A DNA stretch of 64,000 nt from Bog-756 sp963812525 (GTDB lineage: Bacteria; Actinomycetota; Acidimicrobiia; Acidimicrobiales; RAAP-2), in assembly GCA_963812525.1 (NCBI GenBank), contig CAWEVL010000009.1, forward strand, positions 186,001 to 250,000, given 5' to 3'. A program made the position numbers and the translations under genes. Below, piece by piece: positions 1 to 9,449 of the stretch (its first letter is position 1; each line of letters starts with the position of its first letter). A model generated the notes under the pieces. It was given only the letters and a program-made list of their open reading frames with translations, ran no database searches and was not told the DNA's origin.

Positions 1-1194
1 CCGGAAGACCACGTCGTCCACGCGGTCGTCGTCCGGGGCGAGGCCGGTGACGTTGACGTGGATGTTGCCGTCGCCGATGTGGCCGAACAGCCAGGTGCGG
101 GCCCCGGCCTCGATGGCGGCCACCACCTGGGGCACCCGGTCGACGAACTCGGCCAGCGAGCCCTGGGGGAGGGTCACGTCCAGCTTGTGCGGGGATCCCA
201 GGGTGTTGATGGCCGATGTGTGGGACTCGCGGTAGCTCCAGAGCTCGGCCCGCCGTCCCGGTTCGGTGGCCACGGCCACGGCCGAGACGTGGCTGACGGA
301 CGAAGCGGCCTCGGCCATGGCCTCGGTGGGGTCGGCCCGATCGGCCGCCTCGACCAGCAGGTAGACGGGATGGCGGTCGGGGAAGGGCAGCGCCGTCCCG
401 GCGACCGAGCAGACCAGGTCCACCCCCGACGCCAGCACCAGCTCGCAGGCCTCGAGGGAGGGGAGTGAGCGGCGGAGCAGCCCGGCGGCGTCCAGGGCGT
501 CGGCGACGCTGGGGAAGGCCAGCAGGGCCACCGTCCGGTAGGGCAGGGGCGCAACCAGTCGCAGTCGGGCCCGGGTCACCACGGCCAGGGTCCCCTCGCT
601 CCCGCACACCAGCCCGGGCCAGTCGTACCCGGTGTTGTCCTTCACCAGCCCGCCGAGGTGGGACAGCACGGCGCCGGTCCCGAGCACCGCCTCGAGCCCG
701 AGCAACTGGGCCCGGGTGGCCCCGTAGCGGAGGACGTGCAGGCCGCCGGCGTTGGTGGCGACGCTGCCCCCCACCGTGGCCGAGTCCCGGCTGGCGATGT
801 CCACACCGTAGGACCAGCCGGCCCCGGCGGCGGCCCGCTGCACACCGGCCAGAGTCACCCCGGCGCCGACGGAGATCTGGCCGGCCCCGTCGTCCACCGG
901 CTCCAGCTCCCCCAGACGGCCCAGGCTGAGGACCACCTCGCCTCGGAGTGGGACCCCGCCGCCGACCAGCCCGGTGTTCCCGCCCTGGGGCACCAGGGCC
1001 AGGCCCAGCTGGCGGCAGACGGCGATCACCCCGGCCACCTCGTCGGTGGACCCCGGCCGGACCACCGCCGGCGAGTGGCCCACGAACCGCCCGGTCCAGT
1101 CGGTGGTGTACGCACTGACGACCTCCGGGTCCACCACCACGTGGGGGCCCACGATCGCCTCCAGCAGGGCGACGCCCGGGCCCGGGACGGTCAC
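1..1194 (-). CDS. FAD-linked oxidase (GlcD/D-lactate dehydrogenase-like), 3' truncated by window edge
   Basis: The reading frame is open from a GTG at 1194 to the window edge (398 codons, no stop), so the C-terminus is missing. It reads as a PCMH-type FAD-binding oxidase. An N-terminal PQGGNTGLVGGGVP segment (FAD pyrophosphate loop) is followed by the DSATVGGSVATNAGG segment, then by KDNTGYDWPGLVCGSEGTL. Near the edge is GHIGDGNIHVNV, the conserved FAD-oxidase C-terminal motif with its metal or substrate histidines. Members oxidise 2-hydroxy acids such as glycolate, D-lactate or D-2-hydroxyglutarate to 2-oxo acids. The exact substrate cannot be assigned. It lies 19 bp downstream of an alpha/beta hydrolase gene and is probably cotranscribed with it. 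No strong Shine-Dalgarno precedes the GTG, so the start is tentative. Confidence 0.85.
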   Translation of the reverse strand, partial: MTVPGPGVALLEAIVGPHVVVDPEVVSAYTTDWTGRFVGHSPAVVRPGSTDEVAGVIAVCRQLGLALVPQGGNTGLVGGGVPLRGEVVLSLGRLGELEPVDDGAGQISVGAGVTLAGVQRAAAGAGWSYGVDIASRDSATVGGSVATNAGGLHVLRYGATRAQLLGLEAVLGTGAVLSHLGGLVKDNTGYDWPGLVCGSEGTLAVVTRARLRLVAPLPYRTVALLAFPSVADALDAAGLLRRSLPSLEACELVLASGVDLVCSVAGTALPFPDRHPVYLLVEAADRADPTEAMAEAASSVSHVSAVAVATEPGRRAELWSYRESHTSAINTLGSPHKLDVTLPQGSLAEFVDRVPQVVAAIEAGARTWLFGHIGDGNIHVNVTGLAPDDDRVDDVVFR

Positions 1195-1213
1195 GGGTGA
1201 AGGGGTGAGCGGG

Positions 1214-1891
1214 TCATCCGAGTCCGAAGAACCTCATGGTGGCGTCGATGGCCCCGAAGGTGGACGGCGTGGCGAAGTGGTCCACCCCGGGCAGGGACAG
1301 GAGGGTGGCCGTCGGCACCGCCTCCACCAGTCGGTCGGCGGAGGCGATCATGTCCCGGTCACCCAGCACCACCAGGACCGGGCAGGTGACGGAGGCCAGC
1401 TCCTCGGGCACCATGGGCCGGCGGGGCCGTTGCAGGAAGGCCGAGAGGGCCTTCGGATCGTTGCCCGTCGTCCGGGCCAGCCGGTAGAACAACCGGGCCT
1501 GGATGTCCTCGGGCTCCTCGTCCGCGTCCATGGCGTCGATCAACAGGGAGGCGTCGCGCTCCTCGAAGACGTTGTCGCCCACCCCGAGGAGGACCAGGCG
1601 ATCGAACCGGCCAGGGTGGGCCACCGCCACCCGCAACAGGATCTCGGCGCCGGCGGAGAACCCCACGGCGCCGGTCGGCACCGGGAGCCGGGCGGCCACG
1701 TCCTCCTCCACGCTGGCGTACGAGCCGGGGTCGACCGGTCGGACCGACGAGCCGTGGCCGGGCAGGTCGATCTCGGGTGCGGTGCAGTCGAAGTCGGCGA
1801 GGATGTCCACCCATCCGTTCTGCCGCCAGGTGTGGTCGAAGGTGGAGGCGAAACCGTGGAGGAGGACCAGCGAGCGGGGCGGCGATGCCAT
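1214..1891 (-). CDS. alpha/beta fold hydrolase
   Basis: This 225-aa cytosolic alpha/beta hydrolase has no signal peptide. The HGFAS segment near residue 12 forms the oxyanion region. The nucleophile elbow GFSAG is near residue 77, an acid is in the GDRDMI segment, and a late GVDHFATP supplies the histidine, so the Ser-Asp-His triad is complete. Substrate (ester, lactone or C-C bond) is unknown. It sits directly upstream of the FAD-linked oxidase on the same strand with a 19-bp gap, suggesting a two-gene unit in which an ester or lactone could be hydrolysed before hydroxy-acid oxidation. That pairing is inference. Confidence 0.85.
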   Translation of the reverse strand: MASPPRSLVLLHGFASTFDHTWRQNGWVDILADFDCTAPEIDLPGHGSSVRPVDPGSYASVEEDVAARLPVPTGAVGFSAGAEILLRVAVAHPGRFDRLVLLGVGDNVFEERDASLLIDAMDADEEPEDIQARLFYRLARTTGNDPKALSAFLQRPRRPMVPEELASVTCPVLVVLGDRDMIASADRLVEAVPTATLLSLPGVDHFATPSTFGAIDATMRFFGLG

Positions 1892-1938
1892 GGTGGTCCC
1901 AAGGTAGTGGACCGGTCCGGCGGGGACCCCGCCCCCGG

Positions 1939-3393
1939 TCAGGGGGTGCGGTCAGCGCTCAGTGCCGCGGTCCCGGGTGCGGAGGGGCCCGGGGTCGGGT
2001 ACAGCGCCCCACCGGCGGCGGGTTGCCAGGGCGCCAACCGGGCGACGCGGGCCCGCTCCACCTGGAGGTCGAGCAGCGCCCGGGCCGCGTGGCCGTCCCG
2101 GTTGGCGGCCCGGGTCTTCACCGGGCCGCGGGTCGAGTCCAGGTGGATGGAGGCCAGTCCGAGGGCGCGCTGGAGCGGGCCGGCCGTCAACCGGAGGCTC
2201 TGGGTGCGCTCGTGGGGAACGACGTCCATGGTTCGGGAGAGGAGCCCATGACGGGCGACGAAGAGGTGGTCGTCCGAGCCCAGCAACTGCTGGCGCCACC
2301 ACAGCGGAGCTCGCCAGGCAGCCCGGCGGGGCGGCCGTTCGAGCGGGATGGCGGCGAGGTCGATGCCGCCGAGCAGCCAGCCCACCAGGGCCGTGGCGTA
2401 CTCCAGATCCGTCACCGGGAGCAGCATGGTGGACTTGGTGTTGGCGTTGCCGGCGTAGCCGGCGACGTTCATCCGCACCTGCGCCCAGCCGAGCGGGCGC
2501 CAGGCCAGGGGTTGATGGACCAGGACCGCCTGGATCCGGCCGGGGGGGATGGTCTGCCTACTGGTGGACAGCAGGCCGTGGCGCACCCGGAGCCCGTCCG
2601 GGGACTCGGTGATGGTGAAGTCCCACAGCGTGCTCACCCGACGCCAGACGGCGTGGAGGATCAGCACCCCGAACCAGACGAAGAGGAGGACACCGATCCC
2701 CGACGTGGCCCGGTGGTCGTTCTCCCGGCCGATGACCGTCAGGGCCGGCCCGATCAGCAGGAAGATCAGCCGCCACGAGACCATTTCGAGGAGGACGGCA
2801 CCGATCAGCCGGTCGTGCGGCACGGCCACCACGGGACGCTCCGGGGCCTCCCACTGGAGCTCGTCGTGACCGGCGGAGCGCCCGAGCAGGTCGGCCCGGA
2901 GCTGCCGGGCCACCGGCTGGGCCAGGTAGCGCAGTCGCACGGCCGATCGTTCCGTGCCCGCCGTGGTCACCTTGATCTCGGCCAGGCCGAAGATGCGGGC
3001 GGCGAACGGCTCCAGCACATCGACACTCTGGACCCGGTCCAGCCGGACCCGCTTGGACCGCTTCTGCAGTAGGCCCGTGTCGATGCGCAGCTCCCGGCCG
3101 AGGAGGTGGTAGCGGGTGCAGATCACCGTGATCAGGCCCCTGGCCACGACCAAGGCGGCCAGGGAGAGGTAGATGACCAGGGCCACCACGCTCGGACCGC
3201 CCCCGTCCCCCGCCTTCTGGCCGGCCAGGCTGAAGACGGTGACGACGGCCAGCACGCCGAGCACCCGCCCGCCGAGGGCCACCGGCGTGAGCGGGTGGAG
3301 GCGGTAGGTCTCCTCGGTCGGATCGGTGGAGCGCCCCTCCCCGGGTGGAGGCATCGGATCAGGCGTGGGCCGGCCCGGTGACTCAGAGGCCAC
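1939..3393 (-). CDS. PH domain-containing membrane protein, YdbT-like
   Basis: This 484-aa protein has alternating hydrophobic membrane segments (first pair around residues 40-85, a second pair around 205-245) and several bacterial PH (bPH2/DUF304) repeats. The repeats are recognisable by segments such as RYHLLGRELRIDTGLLQ followed by RVRLDRVQSVDV, and a later RHGLLSRTMDVVPHERTQSL. This is the YdbT architecture, a large partner of YdbS. Function in the family is unresolved; membrane or envelope stress roles have been suggested. It overlaps the smaller YdbS-like gene by 11 bp (3383-3393) and is probably translated by coupling to it. Confidence 0.82.
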   Translation of the reverse strand: MASESPGRPTPDPMPPPGEGRSTDPTEETYRLHPLTPVALGGRVLGVLAVVTVFSLAGQKAGDGGGPSVVALVIYLSLAALVVARGLITVICTRYHLLGRELRIDTGLLQKRSKRVRLDRVQSVDVLEPFAARIFGLAEIKVTTAGTERSAVRLRYLAQPVARQLRADLLGRSAGHDELQWEAPERPVVAVPHDRLIGAVLLEMVSWRLIFLLIGPALTVIGRENDHRATSGIGVLLFVWFGVLILHAVWRRVSTLWDFTITESPDGLRVRHGLLSTSRQTIPPGRIQAVLVHQPLAWRPLGWAQVRMNVAGYAGNANTKSTMLLPVTDLEYATALVGWLLGGIDLAAIPLERPPRRAAWRAPLWWRQQLLGSDDHLFVARHGLLSRTMDVVPHERTQSLRLTAGPLQRALGLASIHLDSTRGPVKTRAANRDGHAARALLDLQVERARVARLAPWQPAAGGALYPTPGPSAPGTAALSADRTP

Positions 3394-3886
3394 TGGCGTG
3401 GGCCTCGCCCAACTGGGTCAGGCGGTCCCGGAGGGCGGAGGCCGTGGCCGGCAGCAACCCGCACACGCTGGCATCGGTGGTGGCCGCCGCGGTATGGAGC
3501 TTCACGCGGACCAGTCCGAAGGACCGCTCGATGGGCCCGGCCTCCACGTCGACCAGCTGCATCCGCCCGTAGGGCACGACGCACAGTTTCTTGAACATGG
3601 CCCCGTGGGTGATGACCAGATCGTCGCGGCGCTCGACGTAGCCCCACGAACGCAGGTTCCGTCCGATCGACAGCCAACCCCCGGCCAACAGGACGGCGCC
3701 GACCGCGGCCACGATGATGGCGGCGGTGGAGGAGGTCGGGGCTACCGGCACGGCGATGGCGGCCACCACGGGGATCCCGAGGCCCAGCAGCATCGTCCGG
3801 CGCATCCGGGCCAAGCGGGGGGAGACCCGGCTCCAGGGGTGACCGGGCGGCGGATCGAACGGACCGTCCACGTCCATGGGGCCCAT
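3383..3886 (-). CDS. PH domain-containing protein, YdbS-like
   Basis: This protein of up to 167 aa has two hydrophobic segments (about residues 32-70) followed by one bPH2 domain: the GYVERRDDLVITHGAMFKK segment and then PYGRMQLVDVEAGPIERSFGL. It is the short partner of the adjacent YdbT-like protein, and the two together form the usual YdbS-YdbT pair. Start choice: a TAGCAT box overlaps the first ATG (3886). The second in-frame ATG at 3877 is 7 nt downstream of that box, so a leaderless start at 3877 is plausible. Confidence 0.8.
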   Translation of the reverse strand: MGPMDVDGPFDPPPGHPWSRVSPRLARMRRTMLLGLGIPVVAAIAVPVAPTSSTAAIIVAAVGAVLLAGGWLSIGRNLRSWGYVERRDDLVITHGAMFKKLCVVPYGRMQLVDVEAGPIERSFGLVRVKLHTAAATTDASVCGLLPATASALRDRLTQLGEAHASGL

Positions 3887-3940
3887 GCTACCGGGGGCCC
3901 AGGTGCGCCGACCCTGCCCCGATGGTCGCCGCGGCAGGGA

Positions 3941-4342
3941 TCACGGCACCACGCGGTGGCTGTTCGACGCGTCGGCGAAGGCCGTCTCCATGGCCGTGGG
4001 CCGGTCCACTTGGAGGAGCGCCACCGTCAGGCCGCCCGGCGTTCCGAGCAGGTGGGCCGGTCCTTCGGGGGTCCCCACCGGACCCACCTCGGCCACCCAC
4101 CCGTCGACCTCCAGCATGGCCACCTGGGCGGCGAGGTCGTCGGTCCGGTAGATGGGGAGCACGGACCCCGCCGGACGGTGGTCGGCGAGGAGGATGTAGG
4201 GACGGTGGCCAGGGTCGACCGCCGCCACGTCGGCCCCGAAGTGACGGAAGCGCCAGCGCAACCGGGTGCCGGGCACCAGGAGCCACCGGCCCAGGTCCGC
4301 GTCGACGTCGTCCGACCCGACGTAGAGGTACCGCAGCTCCAT
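3941..4342 (-). CDS. VOC/glyoxalase-like protein
   Basis: This 133-aa protein has the alternating beta-alpha pattern of one VOC half-domain, with LRYLYVGSDDVDADLGRW at the start and TPGGLTVALLQVDRP near the end. Unlike its neighbour it lacks the clear His/His/Glu metal triad, so it may be non-catalytic or bind ligand only. It lies 33 bp downstream of a canonical VOC gene on the same strand. Function is not assignable. Confidence 0.65.
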   Translation of the reverse strand: MELRYLYVGSDDVDADLGRWLLVPGTRLRWRFRHFGADVAAVDPGHRPYILLADHRPAGSVLPIYRTDDLAAQVAMLEVDGWVAEVGPVGTPEGPAHLLGTPGGLTVALLQVDRPTAMETAFADASNSHRVVP

Positions 4343-4375
4343 CGGGGGAGGTAGACGGTCGGCCGGAGCGCCCGG

Positions 4376-4771
4376 TCAGGACGGCGGGGCGAAGAACTCG
4401 AGGGCGATGTTGTCGGGGTCACGGAACGACAGCCCCGACCCGTAGCCGGCGTCGACGACGCCCCCGTGGGCGATGCCCAACTCGTCGAGGCGGGCGCGCC
4501 ACTGGTCGAGCTCGTCCCGGTTGGAGCAGGCGAAGGCCAGGTGGTCGAGCCCCAGCCGGCGCTCTTCGAACGGGGAGGCATCGGCCAGGTCGGGAAACTG
4601 GTGCAGGCCGACCAGTGTCTGGCCGCCGACCAGCCACACGACATGGCGGAACGGTCCGGTGTCCTCGTCGAGCACCGGGTCGGCGTCGAACAGCCGCCGG
4701 TACCAGGGCACGCTCCGGTCGAGATCGGAGACGGTCAGGGCCACGTGGGTGATGGTGGGGAAGTCCGGCAT
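4376..4771 (-). CDS. VOC family protein (glyoxalase/extradiol dioxygenase fold)
   Basis: This 131-aa single VOC domain has the expected metal-ligand pattern: His in THVALTV (near residue 9), His in LDHLAFA (near 75) and Glu in ALEFFAP close to the C-terminus. The ATG is preceded by an AAGGAG Shine-Dalgarno. Such proteins isomerise, epimerise or cleave small metabolites, or bind drugs; the substrate is unknown. It lies downstream of the patatin gene and upstream of a second, degenerate VOC gene. Confidence 0.82.
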   Translation of the reverse strand: MPDFPTITHVALTVSDLDRSVPWYRRLFDADPVLDEDTGPFRHVVWLVGGQTLVGLHQFPDLADASPFEERRLGLDHLAFACSNRDELDQWRARLDELGIAHGGVVDAGYGSGLSFRDPDNIALEFFAPPS

Positions 4772-4816
4772 GGTTGCTCCTTTGCAGGTTGGAGGGTCGG
4801 TCCGACCCGGGGACGT

Positions 4817-6022
4817 TCAGGCGCGAGGCACACCGCCAGTCTTGCCTGATTCGACGAGGAAGGTCGTGGCCGCCCGCACGCCGCTCAGGAAGAGGTCGTC
4901 CTGCTGTGCGGGGGTCAGGTCGAACTGGGTGGCGCTGACGCCCTGGTTGTCCACGAAGATCGTCCGGGCCGCTGTCGACTGTTCGACGTGGTAGCGGTCC
5001 CACTCGTTCATCATGGTCTGGAGGCAGCGGAGGGCTTCCTGCATGGTGCCGTGGCTGGCCACGGTCTTGGGCATCTCCAGGGCCTGGGCCGAGAGCTTGA
5101 TGCCGATGGTGGGCCAGCGGGGCGGCCGGCCGTCCACGCGGTCGAAGGCGGTGATGGGGAAGTTGGCCAGCATCCCCCCGTCGACCCAGGTGACCGACCC
5201 GCCGTCGAAGTGCTCCACGGTCGAGGTGCCGCCGGGCCCGGGCACGGTGACGTCGCACGCCCGGGTGTCCACCGTCACCGGCTCGAAGAAGAAGGGGATC
5301 GACATCGAGGCCCGCACCGACCGGACCACGGCTTCGCCGTCCCGGACCAGCCCGTAGTAGTCGAAGTCCCAGGGGAGGCGGACCAGTTCGCCCCGGGTGA
5401 TGTCGGAGGCGTGAATGACCAGCCGGTACCGCCGCTCGGGCGGCAGGCTCATACCCGGGTCGTCCTCCGGGCTGATGGCCAGGTCCCCGAACGTCCGCAC
5501 CCCCAGGCCCTCGAGCAGTGGGCCGAGCCACTCCTCGAGGTAGGTTCCCGGGTAGATGCCCATGTGGCGGAGGAGCTCGCCCGCGTCCACCGCCTTCTCG
5601 CCGATGCTCCCGAGTTTCTGGATCCAGTTGGCCACCGGTCCCAGCTGCTTGAACTTGGCGAAGTCGAGGCCGCGGACGTACCCGTCCAGGGTGGTCATGT
5701 CGGCACCGGCCCGGCCGATGGCGGCGATGAGGGTGGCGGCGATGGCCCCGGCACTGGTCCCGGCCACCCGGGGGAAGGTGTAGCCGGCCTCGTCGAGCAC
5801 CAGCACCGCACCGACCAGTCCGATGCCCTTGACACCGCCACCCTCGAGGACCAAGTCGGCCACCAGCCGGTCGCGGCCGTCGGGGCCGGTCCACGAATCG
5901 GCCCGCCGCAGCGACTCGACCGCGGCATCGAACTCCTGCTGGCCGGAGGGCGACCGGCGGTAGCCGCGGGGGTCCGATCGATCGACCACGATCTCGGTGG
6001 ACGGATCTGTCAACTGGGACAT
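4817..6022 (-). CDS. patatin-like phospholipase
   Basis: This 401-aa protein has all patatin signatures. These are the oxyanion loop EGGGVKGIG (residues about 60-68), the nucleophile elbow GTSAG (about 88) and the dyad motif DGGMLANFP (about 280). It should hydrolyse acyl esters of membrane lipids or neutral lipids by a Ser-Asp dyad. The ATG at 6022 was chosen because a GGAG motif lies about 7 nt upstream. The longer open frame that extends past 6500 runs antisense through another gene and is not supported. No signal peptide is visible. Confidence 0.87.
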   Translation of the reverse strand: MSQLTDPSTEIVVDRSDPRGYRRSPSGQQEFDAAVESLRRADSWTGPDGRDRLVADLVLEGGGVKGIGLVGAVLVLDEAGYTFPRVAGTSAGAIAATLIAAIGRAGADMTTLDGYVRGLDFAKFKQLGPVANWIQKLGSIGEKAVDAGELLRHMGIYPGTYLEEWLGPLLEGLGVRTFGDLAISPEDDPGMSLPPERRYRLVIHASDITRGELVRLPWDFDYYGLVRDGEAVVRSVRASMSIPFFFEPVTVDTRACDVTVPGPGGTSTVEHFDGGSVTWVDGGMLANFPITAFDRVDGRPPRWPTIGIKLSAQALEMPKTVASHGTMQEALRCLQTMMNEWDRYHVEQSTAARTIFVDNQGVSATQFDLTPAQQDDLFLSGVRAATTFLVESGKTGGVPRA

Positions 6023-6213
6023 GGACTGCTCCGATCGGCCGGGCCGGACTGTTGACCAAGGATGCCCCAGGACCGAACTCCCGGGCGACTCATACGCGGC
6101 ATCGGTGCCGGCCGGGGCGAAGCCGCCGCCGGCCTCCGAGGGCATCCCCCGCCTGGATCGGTTCCCATCGGCGGGCACCGCCTGACCGGGAGCCGTCACT
6201 CCGACGTCGCCTG

Positions 6214-6894
6214 CTACTTGGTGTCTGCCTTCTTCTTGTCCACCTTCTTGATGGAGCCGTACCCCTTCTCCATGGCCGACACGATGATGGCCTCGAAGTC
6301 CTTGTCCGTGAGGACCTGGGGGGTGCCCATGGACGAGGCCCGCCAGTACAGCTCGGCCAGCCACTCCAGGAGCTCGAGCCGCTCGATGGCCTCGCTCATC
6401 TTGTTGCCGTAGGCGATGGAGCCGTGGTTCCGCATCATGGCCGCATTGCGGCCCTTGAGGGCCTTGATGACGTTGTCGGCCAGCTCCTGGGAGCCGAACG
6501 TGGCGTAGGGCGCGGTGCGGGGCGCCCCGCCCAGGCCCAGACAGCTGTAGTGCAGCGGGGGTAGCTCGTCGTGGGTGCACGAGAGTGCGGTGGACGCCAT
6601 GGCGTGGGCGTGGGTGACCGCCAGGGCGTTGGTGGCCTTGTAGATGCCGGTGTGGAGCGGGACCTCGGAGGTCGGGGCCAGATCGCCGTCCACGTGTTCG
6701 CCGTCGAGGGTGATGACCGTGACCATCTCGGCGGTGACGTCGCCCAGATCGGCACCGGTGGGGGTCACCGCTACCAGGTCGTCCTTGCGGGCGGAGATGT
6801 TGCCGGCGGTCCCGATGACCAGCCCGGTCTTCGCCAGGTGACGGCTGGCGCCGGCCACGGCCTCTCGCTCGTCAGCCAAAAGCAGCTTGCTCAT
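6214..6894 (-). CDS. class II aldolase/adducin family protein
   Basis: This 226-aa protein matches the class II aldolase fold (L-fuculose-phosphate aldolase or ribulose-phosphate epimerase type). The evidence is GTAGNISAR near residue 30, the zinc-ligand cluster THAHAMAST in the middle, and NHGS after it. Family members cleave or epimerise phosphorylated sugars using a His3 Zn site. The sugar substrate is unknown. The C-terminus is a lysine-rich tail. A GAGAGGA motif precedes the ATG. Confidence 0.83.
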   Translation of the reverse strand: MSKLLLADEREAVAGASRHLAKTGLVIGTAGNISARKDDLVAVTPTGADLGDVTAEMVTVITLDGEHVDGDLAPTSEVPLHTGIYKATNALAVTHAHAMASTALSCTHDELPPLHYSCLGLGGAPRTAPYATFGSQELADNVIKALKGRNAAMMRNHGSIAYGNKMSEAIERLELLEWLAELYWRASSMGTPQVLTDKDFEAIIVSAMEKGYGSIKKVDKKKADTK

Positions 6895-6978
6895 CAGTGC
6901 ATCCTCTCTGCGTTCCCGACCTCCGGTCAGGATGATGGCACGGTTACCGTACCCGTGGAGAAACCGGTTCCCGATCGG

Positions 6979-8076
6979 CTAGGACCGGGGACGCCGCTTC
7001 TCGGGGTCGTAGATGGCCAACGGGGCGACGGTGGCCCCCACCGGGCCCGCGTCGGTCACTACGTCGACCCGCTCGCCGTCGCCGGACGCTCCGGCGTCCA
7101 GGATGGCCAGGGCGATGGGTCCGAAGACGGGGCTGATTGCCGGACTGGTCAGGGTCCCCACCCGCTGCCCGCCCCGGGTCACGGCCACGCCGTAGTCGGG
7201 CAGCCCGTCACCTTCCAACCGGAGCGTTTTGAAGCGGCGGGGCGGCCGGCCGGCCACTGCCTCCAGTGCCTCGTGGCCCAGGAACTCGACCTTCCCCATG
7301 GCCACCATCTTGTCCAACGACAGGTCGAAGGGGGTGCGCTCGTGGGCTGCATAGTCGTAGTCGAGCACGATGAGGCCGGCCTCCACCCGTAGGCATTCGA
7401 GCACGCCCACTCCGAACGGGGCGGCCCCCATGGTCGACACCGCCACGTCCCACAGGTCGGCGGCGTGTTCGGGCCGGCAGAACAGTTCGTAGCCCAGTTC
7501 ACCGCCGTAGCCGGTACGCGACACCACGCACGGGACGCCTCCCACCCTGGTCTCCTCGGGCAGGAACCGGAAGTACCCCAGACTCGAGAGGTCGGCCTCG
7601 CACAGCGGTCCGAGCGCCTCTCGCGCACGCGGTCCCTGCAGACCGAGGTGGGGCATGACCCGGGTCACGGACTCGATGGTGACGTTCAGCCCGGCCGACG
7701 TCTCGGCGAAGTGCTCGGCGTGGTCCGAGCCGTTGGTCATGACCCATACCCGGTCGTCCAACCGGTAGACGGTGCCGTCGTCCACCATCAGCCCGTCGGC
7801 ATCGCAGAAGGCGCCGTAGCGGACCTGGCCCACCGCCATGCCGAGGATGTTGTTGGTGTGCAGCCGTTGGGCGGCGGCCAGGGCATCGGGACCGCGGAAC
7901 TCCCACTTGTTGAGGGGTGACACGTCCCACACCCCGAGGTCATGGCGCACGCCCCGGTACTCGGCGTCGGTGTCCCCGAAGCCCTCGGTCCAGAGCCAGC
8001 CGCCCTCCTCCATGAAGCTGGCCCCCATGGCCCGGGCCGACTCGTAGAACGGGCTGCGCACGGGTTCGGACTCCAC
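6979..8076 (-). CDS. GcvT-like aminomethyltransferase/demethylase family protein
   Basis: This 365-aa protein reads through the GcvT fold from end to end. Markers are GVRHDLGVWDVSPLNKWEFRG near the start, LGLQGPRAREAL and SRTGYGGELGYELFC in the middle, and the C-terminal beta-barrel with GQRVGTLTSPAISP. In the family this tetrahydrofolate-binding scaffold performs aminomethyl transfer (GcvT), dimethylsulfoniopropionate demethylation (DmdA) or aryl O-demethylation. There is no glycine-cleavage partner (gcvH, gcvP) nearby, so a stand-alone demethylase is more likely than true GcvT. The start is GTG at 8076. Confidence 0.8.
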   Translation of the reverse strand: MESEPVRSPFYESARAMGASFMEEGGWLWTEGFGDTDAEYRGVRHDLGVWDVSPLNKWEFRGPDALAAAQRLHTNNILGMAVGQVRYGAFCDADGLMVDDGTVYRLDDRVWVMTNGSDHAEHFAETSAGLNVTIESVTRVMPHLGLQGPRAREALGPLCEADLSSLGYFRFLPEETRVGGVPCVVSRTGYGGELGYELFCRPEHAADLWDVAVSTMGAAPFGVGVLECLRVEAGLIVLDYDYAAHERTPFDLSLDKMVAMGKVEFLGHEALEAVAGRPPRRFKTLRLEGDGLPDYGVAVTRGGQRVGTLTSPAISPVFGPIALAILDAGASGDGERVDVVTDAGPVGATVAPLAIYDPEKRRPRS

Positions 8077-8174
8077 CGCCGAACCCTAGCGCCGCCACCG
8101 ACCATCGACCCGGCGACGTCTGCTGGTGCCGACGCGCTGGGGTGACGGCCGCCGTGGGATCATGCCCGACGAAG

Positions 8175-9449
8175 TCAGCAGGTCGACTGGGTGATGGTGA
8201 TGGAGGGGTTCCCACCGGCCGTGGGCACATAGGGGTCGACCGTGGAGGTGGTGGTGAAGCGGTCGTCGATCCAGTGGAGCATGTCGGGGAAGCTCGGGCC
8301 GATGACCCCGGCGTGGCTCTGGCCTGAGTACACCCACCGCTCGGTCGGTTGGCCGATCTGGCACAGGTGGGACTGGAGCAACTGGGTGGAGACCACCGGG
8401 ATCTGCTCGTCGTTGCCACCCTGGATGATCAGCAACGGGGTCGAGGTCTTGCGGGTGAACGACCCGGGATCGTTGGCGGACAGGAGATGGGCCCACTTCG
8501 ACACATTGAAAGGGTTCTGCGGGATCAGGTCGGCCAGCGTCTTGTGCGGGGTGGAGGCCACCGCCCCGTCGACCACACCCTGCACATAGCTCGAGCATCC
8601 TCGGTCGAGCTGGGGGATCAGAGCCACGGCCGACGCGCTCATGATCTTCTTCAGGGGTGCCCGGATGCTTCCGTAGTAGCTGTTGTACGACCCGGCCACC
8701 ATCAGCAGGTAGTAGTCGAACGGGCTGGTCACGAGAAAGTTGTAGAGGTATTGGAACTGAGAGGGCGGGGCGCCGGCCACCACACCCCGTAGCTTGAGAT
8801 GGGGGGCGTCGCGCTTGTCGTAGATGGAGAACATCGCCGTCTGGCCCCCTTCGGAGTGGCCCCAGACGACGTAGCGGGCACTGAGCGACACCGAAGGGAT
8901 GGAACGGGCGGCCTCCACGATGGTGACGGTGTCCTCGGCCGCCGATGCGCCGACGATGTAGGGCATGAGCCCGGGCGTACCTTCGCCCTGGTAGTCGCTG
9001 GCGGTCACCGCGTAGCCCGCCGCCACCAATTGGTTCACCCCGGGGATCTGCGACGAGCCGGCCAGACTCGGGGCGCACGCATCGGCCATGCCGTTGGTTC
9101 CATGACCCCAGGTCACCACCGGCCACCCACCGGCCGGCGGCGCCCCGTCCGGGACCGCCACCATTCCGGTGACCGGGACGGTGGTGCGCCGTGGCCCTCT
9201 CGACTCGTACATCACCAGGTGCAGGGTGGCTCCCACCAGGTTCGGGTCGGAGACGACCTCGGACTTGATCAGCGTGCCCGGGCCGCCCGGGGGAAGCGGT
9301 TGGGGCACGCTGTAGAACGCAGGCAGACCCGGCGGTGCCGGAATGTCCCTTGGCGCGGCCCCGGCCGCCAGGCTCGGCGTCGCCGATGTGGCGCACAGCA
9401 TCACGACGCCCACGGCCACGGCGATCCGCCGAACGTAGCTGCCGCGCAT
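8175..9449 (-). CDS. secreted lipase (LIP family, alpha/beta hydrolase)
   Basis: This 424-aa protein has an N-terminal Sec signal peptide (two arginines, hydrophobic core, Ala-X-Ala cleavage near residue 29). Its body matches the secretory lipase family: the oxyanion TWGHGTNGMADACAPS, nucleophile elbow GHSEGGQTA (near residue 200) and a late SQSHAGVIG histidine region. It probably acts outside the cell on acylglycerols or other esters. A run of G bases about 6 nt upstream of the ATG serves as ribosome binding site. Paired cysteines (ADACAP, RGCSSYV) suggest a disulfide. Confidence 0.85.
   Translation of the reverse strand: MRGSYVRRIAVAVGVVMLCATSATPSLAAGAAPRDIPAPPGLPAFYSVPQPLPPGGPGTLIKSEVVSDPNLVGATLHLVMYESRGPRRTTVPVTGMVAVPDGAPPAGGWPVVTWGHGTNGMADACAPSLAGSSQIPGVNQLVAAGYAVTASDYQGEGTPGLMPYIVGASAAEDTVTIVEAARSIPSVSLSARYVVWGHSEGGQTAMFSIYDKRDAPHLKLRGVVAGAPPSQFQYLYNFLVTSPFDYYLLMVAGSYNSYYGSIRAPLKKIMSASAVALIPQLDRGCSSYVQGVVDGAVASTPHKTLADLIPQNPFNVSKWAHLLSANDPGSFTRKTSTPLLIIQGGNDEQIPVVSTQLLQSHLCQIGQPTERWVYSGQSHAGVIGPSFPDMLHWIDDRFTTTSTVDPYVPTAGGNPSITITQSTC

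Noticed and set aside
6979..8076. True glycine-cleavage T protein (gcvT)
   Set aside because: No gcvH or gcvP neighbour, and the sequence fits other members of the folate-binding family equally well.
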